Positions 6,583 to 7,583 of a DNA stretch of 7,583 nt are shown one piece after another; position 1 is the stretch's first letter, and each line of letters opens with the position of its first letter. Where the stretch lies: assembly GCA_009924535.1 (NCBI GenBank), contig RFRI01000055.1, positions 1-7,583 on the forward strand. The letters are read 5' to 3'. Position numbers and translations under genes: made by a program. The stretch is from Verrucomicrobiota bacterium (GTDB lineage: Bacteria; Verrucomicrobiota; Verrucomicrobiia; Opitutales; UBA953). Below the pieces are notes generated by a model that ran no database searches, was not told the origin of the DNA, and saw nothing but the letters and a program-made list of their open reading frames with translations.

Positions 6583-7443
6583 TTGGCCTTGCGACCCCGC
6601 ATCTCCATCCCCGTGCTGCTTGCCTTGTCGGCTTTGACGCTGGCGGCGGCGGAGCGTCCGCCCGGCGCCATGAAGGCCGGAGTCGTGATCACGGCCGAAG
6701 GCGGCATCGAAGGAACGCAGGTCTATCGCTATGATGCGGAAGGTCGTCCGTTGGACGGCACGCCGGCTAAGTCGCGCACCATCACGGCTCCGCGCCCTGA
6801 GGGATCCGCTCCGGCCGCTGCCAAAGCGTCGACGACGGCGCTGGCTCCTGCCCCGAAGCAGTCCATCAAGACCGCCGATGGTCGCACCGTCCCGTTTACC
6901 ATGGAAGGGAAAGGCATCGGCAAGAGCGTGGATGACGCCGTCGATTTCAACGCCGGCCTCAAGAAGGCATCCAAGGCGAGCGGACTCATGGAGCAGCGCT
7001 TCGAGAAGAGCATGTCGAGCATCGGCAAGGAACAGGTCTATTCGCGTAATAATCTCCTGACGCTCGAGACCTGGCATGGTCGCTACGACAACATCGGCCG
7101 CAAGAAGTCCGACATCGAACTCAAGGACACCCTCGGCGCGCCGGTCCGTCCGAAGGACACCGTCGAGGTCAAGTCCATCGATCGCATCATGTCGCCCGTC
7201 GGCGGCACCAAGGCCGAGGTCAAGGACTGGGAGCAGCACATGGGCATCGAGACCAACGCCAAGTTCACCGGAGTGAGATCCAATTGGCAGGGCCGGCTCA
7301 GCTCCGATCCGAAGACGGTCGATCAGCTTTCGATGCAGGATATCAACCGCTACCAATTCCGCCGTAACCGCTCCAGCGACCCTGGTCTGCCGGTGGTGAA
7401 ACCGGGGTCGGATGACGTCCAGACCAAGGGTGTTAAGAAGTAA
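6583..7443 (+). CDS. Secreted protein of unknown function with a signal peptide
   Basis: I do not recognise this 286-residue protein. Residues 1-23 form a Sec-type signal peptide: Arg4 and Arg6, the hydrophobic core ISIPVLLALSALTL (7-20), then AAA with likely cleavage before E24. There is no lipobox, and I see no cysteine in the protein. After cleavage come a short region containing KAGVVITAEGGIEGTQVYRYD (31-51), a disordered Pro/Ala/Thr linker (about 62-92), a charged, probably helical middle (about 110-150), and a basic C-terminal half with WHGRYDNIGRKKSDIEL (164-180) and WEQHMGIETNAKF (216-228). It ends in a Lys-rich tail. The proposed start is TTG 6583: a TGA lies in frame at 6553-6555, and the ATG at 6579 is in another frame. 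TTG 6589 is an alternative. The gene begins 38 bases after the glgP C-terminal stop, with no terminator seen between them, so it may be co-transcribed. A periplasmic or envelope location is inferred; no function is. Confidence 0.75.
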   Translation: MALRPRISIPVLLALSALTLAAAERPPGAMKAGVVITAEGGIEGTQVYRYDAEGRPLDGTPAKSRTITAPRPEGSAPAAAKASTTALAPAPKQSIKTADGRTVPFTMEGKGIGKSVDDAVDFNAGLKKASKASGLMEQRFEKSMSSIGKEQVYSRNNLLTLETWHGRYDNIGRKKSDIELKDTLGAPVRPKDTVEVKSIDRIMSPVGGTKAEVKDWEQHMGIETNAKFTGVRSNWQGRLSSDPKTVDQLSMQDINRYQFRRNRSSDPGLPVVKPGSDDVQTKGVKK

Positions 7444-7455
7444 TTGCCCGAAAAT

Positions 7456-7477
7456 GGAGCGGCCTCGTCGCTTTTTT
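7456..7477 (+). terminator. Short rho-independent terminator after the secreted-protein gene
   Basis: AGCGG (7458-7462) pairs with TCGCT (7468-7472), including one G-U, around the loop CCTCG. Two further wobble pairs (G7456 and G7457 with T) can extend the stem. A run of six T (7472-7477) follows directly, and the site begins 13 bases after the TAA at 7443. The A-run at 7451-7454 could give a weaker signal on the opposite strand. The stem is short, so termination efficiency is uncertain. Confidence 0.6.
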
Positions 7478-7523
7478 ACCTCGCAGGTTCTTCGGGGTGA
7501 TTTACTCCTAGACCCTTAACTTC

Positions 7524-7583
7524 ATGAGCGACGCTCAGCCCAGACCCGCCGGCACCGGCATCAGCGACCTTGAGGTCAAAGAT
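7524..7583 (+). CDS. Start of an unidentified gene (first 20 codons, runs off the right edge)
   Basis: The ATG at 7524 opens MSDAQPRPAGTGISDLEVKD and stays open to the window end. It lies 47 bases after the terminator, so it probably has its own promoter, but I found no convincing -35/-10 pair or Shine-Dalgarno sequence in 7478-7523. The first dozen residues are Pro/Gly-rich and look disordered; the conserved part has probably not begun. I have a faint recollection of verrucomicrobial adenylate-kinase-like proteins with a similar EVKD lead-in, but the fragment is too short to assign. Confidence 0.5.
   Translation, partial: MSDAQPRPAGTGISDLEVKD

Noticed and set aside
7488..7514. TTCTTC / TAGACC promoter for the gene at 7524
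   Set aside because: Spacing of 15 bases with weak boxes; there is not enough to annotate.
1..7583. Defence system, prophage, insertion sequence, CRISPR array or RNA gene
   Set aside because: No spaced direct repeats, transposase motifs, tRNA-like folds or defence-type domains were seen. The window is almost filled by metabolic and transport genes.

Overview
The window is a stretch of high-GC bacterial chromosome with ordinary housekeeping genes on both strands. There is no mobile element, CRISPR array, tRNA or rRNA in it. The gene content, the Lys/Pro/Ala-rich tail on the glycogen phosphorylase, and the scarcity of clear Shine-Dalgarno sequences suggest a Verrucomicrobia-type bacterium, possibly Opitutae. 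That assignment is inference from family resemblance and is not proven by any marker here.

Left part, minus strand (1-1545): two inner-membrane permeases of a peptide-type ABC importer, yejB followed by yejE, joined by a 4-base ATGA overlap. yejE runs off the left edge. yejB carries an extra segment of about 80 residues in its first periplasmic loop. A 90-base divergent intergenic region (1546-1635) holds several short inverted repeats and weak promoter-like sequence.

Middle, plus strand (1636-6544): an Aas-like two-domain protein (PlsC-type acyltransferase fused to an AMP-forming acyl-ACP/acyl-CoA ligase), then 51 bases later a glycogen phosphorylase gene. The phosphorylase reading frame is broken near base 6187. 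The first 723 residues are canonical and include the PLP lysine. The conserved last 118 residues continue in another frame up to 6544, and comparison with E. coli GlgP suggests about 14 bases are missing at the joint.

Right part, plus strand (6545-7583): a short secreted protein of unknown function with a signal peptide and a probable TTG start, a short rho-independent terminator, and the first 20 codons of another gene starting at 7524.

The genes cover separate jobs: peptide uptake, phospholipid acyl recycling, glycogen breakdown, and an unknown envelope or periplasmic protein. I see no convincing evidence of a new multi-gene system. The most useful observations are the glgP lesion, the YejB periplasmic insertion, the unusual GlgP tail, and the structured divergent control region.
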